From: Corylus avellana
Lineage: Eukaryota > Streptophyta > Magnoliopsida > Fagales > Betulaceae
Direction of reading: 5' to 3'
Assembly: GCF_901000735.1 (NCBI RefSeq)
Contig: NC_081542.1
Span: 23,823,093 to 23,887,092 of the forward strand
Length of the DNA: 64,000 nucleotides
Shown here: piece after piece, positions 11,501 to 23,671 of the stretch
Position numbering within the stretch: the first letter of the stretch is position 1
Layout of the letters: each line of letters opens with the position of its first letter
Notes under the pieces: model-generated
What the model was told of the DNA's origin: nothing
Seen by the model: the letters and a program-made list of their open reading frames with translations, nothing else
Databases searched by the model: none
Translations under genes and position numbers: made by a program

Positions 11501-12400
11501 AACCCTGCTTTATGTTGACAACGTGGACCACTAAACCAAATTCAATCCACACAGTATTTAGGAGAGTCAATAAAAAAGATTCATGACACAGTAGATATAT
11601 GAGATTACCTTTATTTCAAGTCATTAATGATACTTTATGCAATCGTTCTTTATATGCCCATAATTTTCCTTAGTGTAAGAGAAACAAGTATCTTAATTGC
11701 CATAACACTTTATTGGCACCTTGTTCTCATTCATCAATTATTGGACATGATTGCCTATCAAGGTCTTTTCTGTAACATGAGTAACTTCTGAATTCTCATG
11801 TCTTAATCTCTCATCTTCTTAAACACATATGATCAGAAGTTTCTTTATTGATCAGTTATACTTATGTGTGCCACAAGATATTTGAAAAATACCATATTTA
11901 GATGAGAGAATTTAAAATAAAATTTACCACAATGACTCAAAAAATCTCAACCTTTAGGGACTTTATAATGAGCTGTTATGTCCTCATTTCCATAATGTGC
12001 TCGGGCACATTTTGAAACTGTAAAAAGTTTTACTTTAAAGCTTTTCTATTAGGGTGCAAGCCAAAGCCTTATTGGAACTCACTAAATGTTCCTCAATGAC
12101 CTTTCTTTGGCCCTAAAACATTAAGGAATAAAGCCCTAATGCTTTCCTTGATATGAGATTTCATGAACGTTGAAACTTAAGCGATTTAAATCACTACAAT
12201 CGTTCATGTTTAATAATCTCATGCGGCATACTTGATTTCGTCCACACGAAACGCCAATTTTATCTCCAAATACCCCAAAGTGAAAAGCACATTTTCTTTT
12301 CAGTCAAAAAAAATTGCCACTAGGAATTATTGGAACATAAAATACTAATAATTAAAGCAGTGAATACATCCAATGACCAAGAAAAATAATATACTTTAAT
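8548..12400 (-). pseudogene. Degenerate Copia gag-pol remnant
   Basis: No long frame survives, but the minus strand carries polyprotein pieces in the right order. A protease/GAG-pre-integrase piece lies at 11361-11570 (ending LNNVLYIPKFFRNLISI). RT-like reading follows at about 9400-10050, and an RNase H-proximal piece at 9267-9467 starts MYAQVYIRPDIEIAVGLLGQ, like the Copia YAQVCTRPDI block. Downstream is the polypurine tract and LTR at 8547-7936. Many stops and frameshifts make it inactive. The plus-strand ORF at 8962-9333 is a shadow. Confidence 0.7.
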
Positions 12401-12410
12401 GCTATAAAAT

Positions 12411-13164
12411 TACCTTATTTAAATTAACCAATGTTAATTTAATAGTAAATTTCAACCTACCTGTGGGAAAAGGTGCATCATGCATGAAATTTACTCTTTA
12501 TTAATAAGACTAATAAATTTAGCATTAATAAATAAAATTTTCCGTACCTGTGGGCCTAAGAGATTTTTTTTTTTTTAATGTTAAATTTACTATCTTATTC
12601 TAATTAACTCATAAAAATAAAAACATCCCTGTGGAGATTGACAAATTAAATTTATGAATTAATTACAACACGATGTTAATTTTCTTTATGAAGTTCATAT
12701 ATATAATCTTGATGCAATTATCATTATAAAATCGGGATGCTGTGGCTCTCCCAAAATTATTATGACAATTGCGACTTCATTAACATCGAATTTATTTAAA
12801 TTAACCAATGCTAATTTAATAGTAAATTTCAACCTACCCTGTGGGCAAAGATTGCATCACGCATGAAATTCACTCTTTATTAATAAGACTAATAAATTTA
12901 ACATTAATAAATAAAATTTTCCGTACCTGTGGGCCTAAGGGAAATTTTATTTTTAAAGTTAAATTTATTATCTTATTCTAATTAAGTCATAAAAATAATA
13001 ACATCCCTGTGGGGATTAGTAATTAAATTTATGAATTAATTACAACAGGATGTTAATTTTCTTTATGAAGTTTACATATATGATCTTGATGCAATTATCA
13101 TTATAAAATCAGGATGCTGTGGCTCTCCCAAAATTATTATGATAATCACGACTTCATTAACATC
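12411..13164. repeat. Two tandem copies of a 377-bp unit
   Basis: Both units run from AAATTAACCAATG(T/C)TAATTT through ATCCCTGTGG(A/G)GATT to GACTTCATTAACATC, offset by 377 bp (about 12411-12787 and 12788-13164) with scattered substitutions. Each contains repeated CCTGTGGG words. In the minus-strand Copia this lies between the leader and the pol remnant, so it is probably a duplicated non-coding stretch. Confidence 0.8.
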
Positions 13165-13618
13165 CAATAACTGTATAGATGCCAAAACTAAAGTTCCCAA
13201 GAATAAAAGACAAAACCAACATGTCAGTGGGTAAACAGTATTTTTCCAAAGTACAACCGGACAGTGTCCCAGGTAAGTGAGAGGGCGCACAACGGCACAC
13301 TTAAGTCCCAAGACTTGCCTTGGCAGAGCTTTCCGATTGCAATTTTTGGATAGTACCATAAACATTCACCAACACATGAGGCTTAGTTAATTATTCTCAG
13401 GTCTAGGCATCAAACAATTTATATTTAAACAATTAAAAGAATAAATATATCCTTAAGTTCATGTATTAAAGAAACAATAATTTAATACTGAACAATTTAA
13501 ATCATAAGATAATTAAAAATGTAACATTAAAGTATTATAAATTGAATAGCCTAATGGTCTTGAAGTGACCTTAAGCCCTTTATCCCTCAAGAACCCAAGT
13601 TCTCAATCCACATGGGCC
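13165..13618 (-). mobile_element. Remaining Copia internal sequence up to the permutation point
   Basis: Non-coding sequence ending at CCACATGGGCC followed by poly-T. The word ATGGGCC also occurs next to poly-T at the other end of the insert (about 7029-7035). This suggests the two ends were once joined inside the leader. Confidence 0.5.
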
Positions 13619-13775
13619 TTTTTTTTTTTTTTTTTTTTTTTTTCAGTTTGGTTGCTGTGAAGTTGTTTTTCAAGCTACTTGAGCAAAGCAATGGCCGAAG
13701 GTACATATATATTAAATTATTTCCGCTGCTAGTTTTATTGTTAATTAGCATTTAATATATATGTTATTTCTTACG
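13619..13775 (+). mobile_element. Copia-type LTR, 3' part of the split LTR
   Basis: A poly-T run followed by GGTTGCTGTGAAGTTG and onward to TTATTTCTTACG, matching in reverse the intact LTR at about 7936-8065. The final A of the LTR is changed to G. It is followed at once by the target duplication GTTGG (13776-13780). Confidence 0.8.
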
Positions 13776-13780
13776 GTTGG

Positions 13781-14234
13781 CTCTAATTTTAGTGTAGGAG
13801 AAGATATACGAGGAGTATTACCGGGACAAAAGAAGGAAAGAAAAGTTAGCCTGCAACAATGGAGGAAGACGACATGTCTTTGTAATGGAAGCAATCTTGG
13901 CATATCTCAGAGGTAGTAGAATGAGCTGTGTGTATCATTTTGTGAAAGGTGTTATCAACAACATAATTGGTGTTTTAAGGCTGTATTTTCTTAGAGGAGA
14001 CAGCTTGATTTAATTAGCTATAGAAAGAAGGAATCAAGATGACTTGAGAGTTGGACAAAGGGGTCGAAGTACGAGAACACACGTGAGCTGCTTTATTTCT
14101 TGAGAAAAATAAAGTGAGTGCTTTGCTTTGCAAGTTGCCTACTTTATCATCTCACGGAGTTCTATATATTTTATATATATGAGAAATAAAAAGTTTGTCA
14201 TCCTAATTAACTTCAATTTTTTGTTCTACAGGTG

Positions 14235-14313
<79 letters not shown>

Positions 14314-15674
14314 CTGACAGGATATATGAAGCTTTGCCTCGATCTGGTTGAGCAGAAGCTGTGTCACTCATAAAATATTTTGTGATTTTTTTTTTTCAAT
14401 TGAAAAGTGAAAAGAAAAAAAAAAATTGATTTTTTGAATAACCTATTCCATTCTTCAAGGAAAATTAAAGTTACTCATATCAAAAGCTATTCCTTTCCTT
14501 TTTTCCAAGAGGAATATATAGGGAATATTTATTCCTTTTAATGGTATAGAATCAAATAGAACGAATAGTTATTCACATGAAATAGCCATTTCATTTCAAG
14601 AGTTTAGTACTTCACATGTCAAATGGGCCCTAATTAGGTCACACTGAATATGCATAATAGACCATGCATTAAAATAGAATGACTATTTATTTGGGAGTAT
14701 ACCATTCTTAAGAATAGCTAATTTCTTACGAAGAAGAATACATATTTCTCCTTAAAAAAAAAAAAAAAATCAATTCTTTGAGGAATTGAATGAGTTTTTC
14801 AAAAAATTCATTAGTTCTTTTTCTTAATTTTTCTGTAAACCTAAATATTGAAAAAGAAAATCACAAACATATTTGTGGAATATAAAACACCATAACATCC
14901 GTTAAAATACATCCAAGAATCCCATCAACTCCAAAAAAATTTCTTCATTTCTTTGAATATACGAAATCCACAACCCAAACAAAAGAGCTACCTGCGGCCA
15001 ATCTGACCCTTCACCTCAATCGGTTAGCTTCCAAAATCAGCACAAAAAACACCATCACATCACATGCAACCCAAGTTTCCACAATAAAAAACCCAGCAAA
15101 CTATCCTACAAAAAGCTTCACATAATTGGCCCTTTACCAATTCATATAACTCATATTACATCAACTATATATCAAGATTCCATAACACCCAATATGTATT
15201 TTTTTTTTTAATGGAATAATCATCCCGCGTACCAAATGGGAAACATGACTCTTTTATAAACACTGCAAGATAGGCGGCTAACGTTTTAGTATTAGGGTTT
15301 ACTTTGCAACAATTTTTTTTTTTTTTTGGATGAATAAAAATTTTCATTAACTCCCAAACACACCAGCAAGAAAGCTGGATCTCAGTTTTTTACAATACTT
15401 TGCAACCATTTTCATTAAATAAAGATGCCAAAAAACTAATTTAATTAGGGGGCCGGCCTTTATTCATTTAACTAAGTTTGGCATAGGCATCAGTAATGGG
15501 CTTGCACACTCTAAGCCCATCAACTTGGCCTTTGCCTCAAGCAATTAACTTTGAGATGCTACAAAGAAATAGCACAAAAATACAAAGGATTGAAAGTTCC
15601 TAAAATATTTAAATCATTGATGGTACAATTCAGCTAAAATAACAAGCTAGGAAAAATATAAAAAAGTGTCACAA
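13781..15674. other. Intergenic DNA with microsatellites, no gene recognised
   Basis: An (AT)n then (AG)n compound microsatellite covers about 14238-14311. The stretch 13780-14060 is less AT-rich than its surroundings but has no usable frame. Poly-A/T tracts occur near 14757 and 15310. The contig ends at the gap. Confidence 0.6.
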
Positions 15675-15774
15675 NNNNNNNNNNNNNNNNNNNNNNNNNN
15701 NNNNNNNNNNNNNNNNNNNNNNNNNNNNNNNNNNNNNNNNNNNNNNNNNNNNNNNNNNNNNNNNNNNNNNNNNN
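15675..15774. other. Assembly gap (100 N)
   Basis: 100 N placed inside or beside the left LTR of the large element that follows. The missing sequence should include that LTR's outer 250 bases or so and any left target duplication. Confidence 0.95.
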
Positions 15775-17415
15775 CTATTCCAGCATCCTTTCTACCTGAA
15801 AACAAGAAATAAAACTGAATGAGCCCAAAGGGGGCCCAGCAAGTAACATCCACGACCATAAATAGTTTTACTCCTTGTTCTCAGTTTTGAAAATCATTTT
15901 CGCAAATAAATATAATTCTAGCCATAATAATATCTGTATGTACGGTTGCATCTCCCGTAACATATACATACTATTACCTCTAGTAATAGATCATCGTTGT
16001 AAATCATCTTTATAAATCATCATCATAATGCATCATTATAAATAATCTTTGTAAATCATCTTAGCATATCTTCGTTGAAAATATAATATCATTTTCTCAT
16101 AATAAGGCCCATGTACACTATTACCCCTGTGCACGAGGGTTGCGGGTCCTTGTGACCATGGCACTGAACTGTGGTCACAGCCATGCCCGACCGTCAATTA
16201 ACTCTTTCTTGGTGCACTCAACGGTCTAGTTGATGGAATACCACCTTCTGGCATAGCCTCCTTCAGTGGTTTCGCCTCCATCCGAGTATCGGTACCGAAC
16301 TCTCATCTTATCTTATCTTGGGGCCAAAATACTCTCCTCCATACATGTGCCCTCATTTCATAAACATTTATCTCATCTCTTGTACTTTTCTTTGTACTTC
16401 TTTTGATGCATCTTAGGGCAACATGTAGGAGGGTTTATCATCATTTTTCTTTCTTATAATCATCATAATTTCTCAACTTTCTTTTCTCAAAATGAAAACC
16501 TTTTCAAATATAAACTTGTTGTACTTAGAAAGCGTTTAAAGAAATAGAAACTTTCTAGATAATTCATTTAGAAATCCTTCATGCATGCAACATAACTTCA
16601 TAATACGTAAATAAAATAATCATTTACAATTTATTAAAGAATGAATAAATAGCATGACATGAAGTAACTTTAGAAGGGGTAGTGAATTTACTTACCTCTA
16701 GACTGAAGCTAAAAGTGGTATGAAGGAATCTAGTTGCTCCAATATGACTAACACCACTAGTATATCTTTTGAAACTAATTTCTCAAGTCCGCTATCTCTT
16801 GTGTTCTTTCTTTCTTGTAGCGCTTGGTCTCGCCCTTTCTCTCTCTGTTCTGAGTAAACACTCTTAGAAAGAAGAAAGACAGAGTAAAAAGCGGAAGAAG
16901 GAAGAATATATGCAAGAGATGGGAGAGGAGATGAGTGGTGAAAATACTGAAGGAGAAGAGCTCTATTTATAGGAGAAAATCAAACACTATTCTACCGTCA
17001 ATTTACAATTATACCCTCATTTTACTATTTCACCAACCCTATACTATTTCACCAACCCTATACTATTCTACCTTCAATTTACAATTATGCCCTCATTCTA
17101 TCTTCAATTTACAATTATACCCTCATTTTACTATTTCACCAACCCTATACTATTTCACCAACCCTATACTATTTCACCAACCCTATACTATTCTACCTTC
17201 AATTTACAATTATACCCTCATCCTATCTTCAATTTACAATTATACCCTCATTTTACTATTTCACCAACCCTATACTATTTCACCAATTACCATTCTCTAA
17301 TTACCACTCTCATAAATTTCCCAATAATTAAAATCCTTAGCTACAATGGATATTAAAGTAACATCATTATCAAAATAATCTATTTAAATAGCTTTGAAAA
17401 TTCTGGGACACTACA
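15775..17415 (-). mobile_element. 3' LTR (left end on the plus strand) of a large non-autonomous LTR retrotransposon
   Basis: Positions 15775-16711 match 21604-22549 of the other LTR almost base for base; beyond that the two differ. It ends CACTACA at 17415, so on the minus strand it starts TGTAGTGTCCC. The outer end is lost in the gap. It carries its own minisatellite (about 16985-17290). Confidence 0.75.
16985..17290 (+). repeat. Composite minisatellite in the LTR
   Basis: Alternating units such as ACCCTATACTATTTCACCA and TACCTTCAATTTACAATTAT repeat several times. The long plus-strand frames across it (16935-17356) only reflect the repeat. Confidence 0.85.
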
Positions 17416-17452
17416 ATCTTCCCTCCTTATTAGAATTTCGTCCTCGAAATTA
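17416..17452 (-). promoter_or_regulatory. Polypurine tract of the element
   Basis: On the minus strand the end of the internal region reads TTTCGAGGACGAAATTCTAA then TAAGGAGGGAAGAT just before the LTR. This TTCGAGGACGAA plus A/G-rich block is a common 3' internal end of plant Ty3/gypsy elements and fixes the element's orientation as minus. Confidence 0.75.
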
Positions 17453-20400
17453 AAACCTATAATATTATCGTCCAATCTTCAAGTTGAGGGATTCAGATAA
17501 TATTCCTTTCAATCCTTCATCCAAGCTTACTCTCTTTTATCATATTGAAATTCCATCTCCTTCTTCTATGAGTAAATCTTATTCACAGTCTAAAGTCTCA
17601 ATTTCTGCAATCATTCATCAATTCACACTTAAAATCTTACCTCAAAATCTTTTCCATTGTTTCTTTCCAACCTCAATAACAACAATCGAGTTATTCATCA
17701 ACAGTCTACAATCAAGGTTTAAACATCAAATTAATAAATCATGTGATCAATAGTTCATACCTCCAAACATCATAGTCCTCATTTCAAGCCTGCAATAATT
17801 CTCTCGATCTAATTTAATCAATCTTATCAAAAGGTGTAAAAATCATTCCTGCCTATATTCTCTTTAGTATCTCAGTATTCCAAATCATGCATACGAAATT
17901 TTAATATGATGCTCTAATAATTATTAACTTCTCACCATCATAAACCTGTAAAAGTAAATAGCACCAAACATTCAAACATCATTACATGAATATACCTCAG
18001 AAGTGACATCATAATTCGATTCATTCTAAATACACAACCGTTTCTATTTTCTCATCCCAACTTTGTGTCGGTGCTACAATATTAGCGAAAATCTTTCAGT
18101 ACTACATCTTTACTTAATAAATCATTACTCAACAAAAGAAACTCGTAATTAAGATTTCAACTCAAACGAAATACACGATTACATCAAATGTAAGATTCTC
18201 ATCCATTCTTGACTAATACATATTGTGCTTGCTGCGTTCTAGAGATGAAATTGATAAGCAAGCAAAGTAGGATATGGGTAAGTTTCCAAGCTGGATGTTC
18301 CAAAGTACACATGCTAAAATCTCTCTCTCTTGGGTCTTGCAAGGTCAAGAAGAGAAAGAGAGAAAGATAGTCCTGTTGCTTTCTAGAAATGAAGATTTGA
18401 AAAGCATTTCAGGACATGATTTGCATGTGAGCTCTTTCCGAGACTTTCAAAATACCCACATCGGATGCTCTCTCTCTTCTGTCATTTACGAAGACTTGAA
18501 GAAAAGAGAGATATTTAGCCTGAGAAGCATGATCAAGGATAATCTTGCTTCCTCAGGACATGATCAACGATAATCTTGCTTCAATGGTTTACTACTGAGA
18601 GTATAAGGAGTTGGGTTTGTGAATCAAGTCGTGAGGCTGCATTTTTCTCTTGAGGATACGCTCAACTAGGAGGAAAAGTCGAGCTTTCATTGTATGGAAG
18701 GCTATTAACAGAAGATTTCAGGCGAAGGGGTATGATCAGAAGGCATGTGTTGCAATGGAGAAAGAGGTGTGAATTTATAGGAAAGATTTCTGGTAATGAA
18801 CGAGCGCGTGGTGCGCGTTGGCATGACAATTCATTCAGTTGCCCACGCATGGTATTTGAAGTCGTTGATTGAACAGTGGGTTTGAAAAATGAGCTCAGTC
18901 GAATTTATGACAGGAGACAAGATCCTACTTCCACGGGATCTTTTGACAAAATTTCCATCGCGGCCCGAGGTCGCCTAACGCTTTGTTGTTTACTGTTTAT
19001 TTCACCTGAAGTGAAAAATTCCTTTAAAGCCACTCGTCTGCTGCTTCCAGAAACTTCACAAAATTTCTTCAGTTCCTAACGCTTAGTCTCTTCTCAGTAC
19101 TTCATCTCTCCCAATTTCTTCGTATTCTCAACTATTTTTCCTTACTCTCCTAAATATGGGAGTATCATCATCATCCGTTAACAACCTCGATTTGAATGTT
19201 GCTCCTGCAGCACAACCCATTGTTATGCCTGACGTGCAACCGGAGGTGCCTGTTGTTCCCCCTGAAGTGTCTGCTATTCATCCCGTCGTACCTGTTACAC
19301 ACCCTAATGAACCTGCTGCATATCCTAACGTATGGCAGCCAACTTTTGTCTTTGACAATCGTCCTATCACTATTCACGATTCTGTCATGCTCCATGATTC
19401 TACTGCTGTAGCAGTGGCCAAAGGTTTCGTAATTCCACGGGATCAAACGTTCTTAGCTGATAGGTCGGATACTGATGCTATTAATAATTCATTGGCATTC
19501 AGTATCCAAGGTGCTGCTTCAGTTTCTGACATGGCACAACGTTTGAGTGCCAGAAATGTTGAGCTGAAAGTCTCAAGAAACCAAATCGGGGTCTTACAGC
19601 GACTGCTCAAATACTACAAACGAAAACACGTGGATTTGAAGCAGGAGAATACTCAGCTGAAAAAGATGATGTTATCTTACGCAGAATACTTGGGACCAAA
19701 GATGCTAGAAATGGAGAAGAATACCGAACGTCTCCAGCGACAGCACGAAAAACTCCGGGTCGATGTTCAGGGGTGTTGCAAGTCTCTCCGCACACGCTCT
19801 AGTCAGGTACCTCATTAGAAATAAATATTCTCTTTGATAATTCAATTATATAAATATATACGATTCTGCTCATACTAGGTTTTCTCTATGCAGAAATAAT
19901 TTTTCTGAAGCAGCTCTGAGGAATCATCTGCTCATCATTACCACGTGTATCTTTATGCAACAAATTCTCTTCTTTCTTTTTTTTTTTTTTTGATGGACAC
20001 TGGTATGTAATAATATAAGGAGCTTGTTCTCCAAACATTTCTTTTCGTAATCATTCAGTACTCATTTAATATTCATTATGAAATCATTCTGTCATTGTAA
20101 TAACTTCCTTTAAACAAACAATCTGTTTAGCAAGTTAATCACTCAATAAAACATCTAAGTATGCACCATCACATGTTATCAACCTCTAAAATACTTTAAT
20201 ATCATTGAACATATATCTTATAAGAGAAATTTAGATCATGTCACTATATTATATCACTGTATCATATTGTCTTTCAACTCTTACCTTTATGCTTCAATTT
20301 ACCTCAAGAATAATAATCCATTATCTTTACTTAGTAAAAGAAATTATATCAAAAGCTTTGGCATGTAACTAAAATTTCTCATAATTTCATATCCACTAAT

Positions 20401-21333
20401 GCCTCAAAATTTAAATATTATCCACAACCTAGGAGCATTAATTCATCCTCAAAACTTTAAGCATCACTTCAATATAATTTACCTCAATTACAGAAAACCT
20501 AGCACCTCAAATTCTAAGAATCACCTCAAAGATTTCATGAATTGTACCTTAAAGTCATCACAATCATTTGAAAATATCAAAATCCTTAAACCACAACTTT
20601 ATATATCAAAATATCTTATAGATTCTAGGGTATACCTTATTTGCATTTATCCCTGCAATACTTAGGCATTCACTTCATGCCACTACGTAATCCTTATTCA
20701 TCAATCCATATATTATAACATCAATCATAGTATCATTATTGTCATCGACCAAACCTTAGCCATTACCAAAAACTCATATAAACTCTTATATCATTAATTC
20801 AGTTCAAGAATCATTTCACAACCGACATCCATAAGACCATTCGTTACTAAGTCACTTACACCATTTGTCTCACAACCTAAATCAATAAAACCATTTTGTC
20901 ATCAAATTAATTTCACAAATCATCTCGTAACCTAAATCTTATAAAATCATCATACGATTTTTAAATCATGATCAATAATCTTTTCTAAATCCTCGAGACA
21001 CCTTAAAATATACCTTATCAATCGATACTCTAGAAAACTGCCGCAAATCCAAATAGGCAGATACTATAGATCACAACCTATCTATAAAATAAAAATTCAT
21101 CTCCGTCATTAACATGATCACAATAATAAAATCCTCCAAATTAATCACACTAAGATGATTTTTTTTTTTTTTTTTTTTTTTAACAAAAAATTAACCATTA
21201 GAAAAATGCTCATGCATCATTTATTAGAGACCACACAACAATGCACACTCTACTTGGCCGGAATGTGGCTTCTCATTAACCCCCCCAAATTTTTTTTTTT
21301 TTTTGAAAAGTCTGCCAGAACCTTATAACCTTT
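17453..21333 (-). mobile_element. Internal region of the LTR element, no gag-pol
   Basis: About 3.9 kb between polypurine tract and primer binding site. No gag, protease, RT, RNase H or integrase frame appears on either strand, only short stop-rich pieces. It therefore resembles a large retrotransposon derivative (LARD) that depends on another element's proteins. A 220-codon ORF lies on the opposite strand (19156-19818). The rest is AT-rich with poly-T near 21162-21181. Confidence 0.65.
19156..19818 (+). CDS. Uncharacterised 220-residue coiled-coil protein, antisense inside the LTR element
   Basis: I do not recognise this protein. Residues 1-20 are Ser/Asn-rich. Residues about 15-60 are rich in Pro and Val with loosely repeated PEVP/HPVVP words. 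Residues about 60-115 look globular. Residues about 125-205 are charged with heptad-like spacing (LSARNVELKVSRNQIGVLQR, then KQENTQLKKMM), predicting a coiled coil. The ATG follows a C/T-rich leader. The frame ends beside CAG|GTACCT, a possible splice donor. Its base composition is less AT-biased than the flanks, as for a coding sequence. It is antisense to the element, as are the extra ORFs known in some Tat/Grande-type Gypsy elements, but I see no homology. It could be a captured host exon or an element gene. Confidence 0.45.
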   Translation: MGVSSSSVNNLDLNVAPAAQPIVMPDVQPEVPVVPPEVSAIHPVVPVTHPNEPAAYPNVWQPTFVFDNRPITIHDSVMLHDSTAVAVAKGFVIPRDQTFLADRSDTDAINNSLAFSIQGAASVSDMAQRLSARNVELKVSRNQIGVLQRLLKYYKRKHVDLKQENTQLKKMMLSYAEYLGPKMLEMEKNTERLQRQHEKLRVDVQGCCKSLRTRSSQVPH

Positions 21334-21345
21334 GCTCTGATACCA
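21334..21345 (-). promoter_or_regulatory. Primer binding site of the LTR element
   Basis: Reads TGGTATCAGAGC on the minus strand, complementary to the 3' end of plant initiator tRNA-Met, four bases inside the LTR edge at 21350. Confidence 0.75.
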
Positions 21346-21349
21346 AAAT

Positions 21350-23671
21350 TGTAACATCCCCAGTCCGTTAAGACTGAGTTTGCCACTTTTCTTCTTTTTC
21401 AACAAAAATTCTTGCAAAGATCTATAAGGTCTATCAGAGTACTTGATTTTAAAAGATACAATAAATGCGTAAAACATTTTTTCAAGAGATTTTATTACAA
21501 GCGGAATTAGAAAACATTAAACTTTAGTTGCGGAATATCATATCATTACAATAACTTATATGAAAAGACTTTGAAAATTAATAATTATTCCCACCCCATT
21601 CCGGCCTCCTATTCCAGCATCCTTTCTACCTGAAAACAAGAAATAAAACTGAATGAGCCCAAAGGGGGCCCAGCAAGTAAAATCCACAACCATAAATAGT
21701 TTTACTCCTTGTTCTCAGTTTTGAAAATCATTTTCGCAAATAAATATAATTCTAGCCATAATAATATCTGTATGTACGGTTGCATCTCCCGTAACATATA
21801 CATACTATTACATCTAGTAATAGATCATCGTTGTAAATCATCTTTATAAATCATCATCATAATGCATCATTATAAATAATCTTTGTAAATCATCTTAGCA
21901 TATCTTCGTTGAAAATATAGTATCATTTTCTCATAATAAGGCCCATGTACACTATTACCCCTGTGCACGAGGGTTGCGGGTCCTTGTGACCATGGCACTG
22001 AACTGTGGCCACAGCCATGCCCGACCGTCAATTAACTCTTTCTTGGTGCACTCAACGGTCTAGTTGATGGAATACCACCTTCTGGCATAGCCTCCTTCAG
22101 TGGTTTCGCCTCCATCCGAGTATCGGTACCGAACTCTCATCTTATCTTATCTTGGGGCCAAAAATACTCTCCTCCATACATGTGCCCTCATTTCATAAAC
22201 ATTTATCTCATCTCTTGTACTTTTCTTTGTACTTCTTTTGATGCATCTTAGGGCAACATGTAGGAGGGTTTATCATCTTTTTTCTTTCTTATAATCATCA
22301 TCATTTCTCAACTTTCTTTTCTTAAAATGGAAACTTTTCCAAATATAAACTTGTTGTGCTTAAAAAGCATTTAAAGAAATATAAACTTTCTAAATAATTC
22401 TTTTAGAAATCCTTCATGCATGCAACATAACTTCATAATACGTAAATAAAATAATCATTTACAATTTGATACAAGAATATATAAATAGCATGACATGAAG
22501 TAATTTTAGAAGGGGTAGTGAATTTACTTACCTCTAGACTGAAGCTATGAGCAGTCTTTAAACTGCTAATTAATCATCTTGAAAAAAATATCTTGTTGTT
22601 CCATTCTGTTTATTCACAACTAAATTAATAACAATTCACCAAAATCAATTAACTCCAGTCTACTCCTTTTGGGAAGTTAACCCATTAAAATCCAACCCAA
22701 AATATCTTATAATTCAGCCCAAGAATAGAGAATCAACTCATAAAACTAATTCAAAATTCTCTAGAGTGAAACCACCCAATATCATCTTGATTAAATCAAA
22801 AGGTTCTTATCTAAGACCCATTACTCAATTTAAAATCAAATACCCATAGCTAAAGGACGAAGAAATTTACCTTTGAAGAACCCATTTTTATTATTCTGCA
22901 AATTTCTCTTTTGGCCATCCTCTAAATGTCTGTTTCTCCCCCTCAGCATCTCACCCTCTGTCTTCTCTTTCTTACATCCGTAAAGCTCCCTCTCTCTATC
23001 TTCTTGTTTCTTCCTCTCCGTTAAGTAATAAAGCAATGAGAGTAGGTGAAGTCAAAGAAAATTTAAAAGAAAAGTCAAAAGCCATGTGGTAAAAGAAGGA
23101 AGGAAGAAAAAGGAAGGAGTAATGAGTGGTACTATTGTGGAAAGTGGGGGAAGAGAGGGGTTGGTCGTTGGTGTGCTGGTGGAAAATAAGAAAGGAAGAC
23201 AAGAAAGTGGGTGGGGGCCTCATGGAAAAAAGAGGGGAGTGTGGAAAAAAAAGAGGAATAAATAAAGGAAAAGAAAGAAAATGGTGTGAATTATTGAAGG
23301 GTTCCGGTCCATTATTAACAACACTTTGGGCCCACTCCTTATTAAAATTATATCTAATCTCATCTAACCATTCTCACACCATTCTTCATTTGCTAACACC
23401 AAATCAACTATCCCTCAAAGCTAACTTTCCTTCAAATGTATAATATGTATCATTATATCATCATATCTCTTAAAGTCACCAACTAAATTATCAAGCTATA
23501 ATCTATCCCAAACCTTAGGATGTATGATCTCAAATAAAACCTCATTCCTATAATACTCATATAATCCATAAATTCTTCAAGAACAAATCTCATCACTTAA
23601 TATAATTATTAAAATAATATTATCTTCAATTTAATATCTTTAAATGAGGATTTTAAATCTGGGGCACTACA
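21350..23671 (-). mobile_element. 5' LTR (right end on the plus strand) of the large LTR element
   Basis: About 2322 bp, TGTAGTGCCCC to GGGGATGTTACA on the minus strand, with TG...CA ends. Shares about 940 bp with the left LTR (21604-22549) but has different sequence at 22550-23671, so the pair is a mosaic. A purine-rich stretch (about 23080-23290) gives spurious frames. No protein is recognisable. Confidence 0.72.

Noticed and set aside
14238..14311. (AT)n(AG)n tract considered as an origin or terminator
   Set aside because: Ordinary compound plant microsatellite with no supporting context.
16935..17356. 121- and 89-codon plus-strand ORFs
   Set aside because: They translate a minisatellite in two frames, giving repeated FTNPILFHQPY-type peptides; not a gene.
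22836..23443. ORFs in purine- and pyrimidine-rich DNA of the right LTR
   Set aside because: Low-complexity AAG/GGA content produces Glu/Lys/Arg or Ser/Phe/Leu peptides on opposite strands; no domain.
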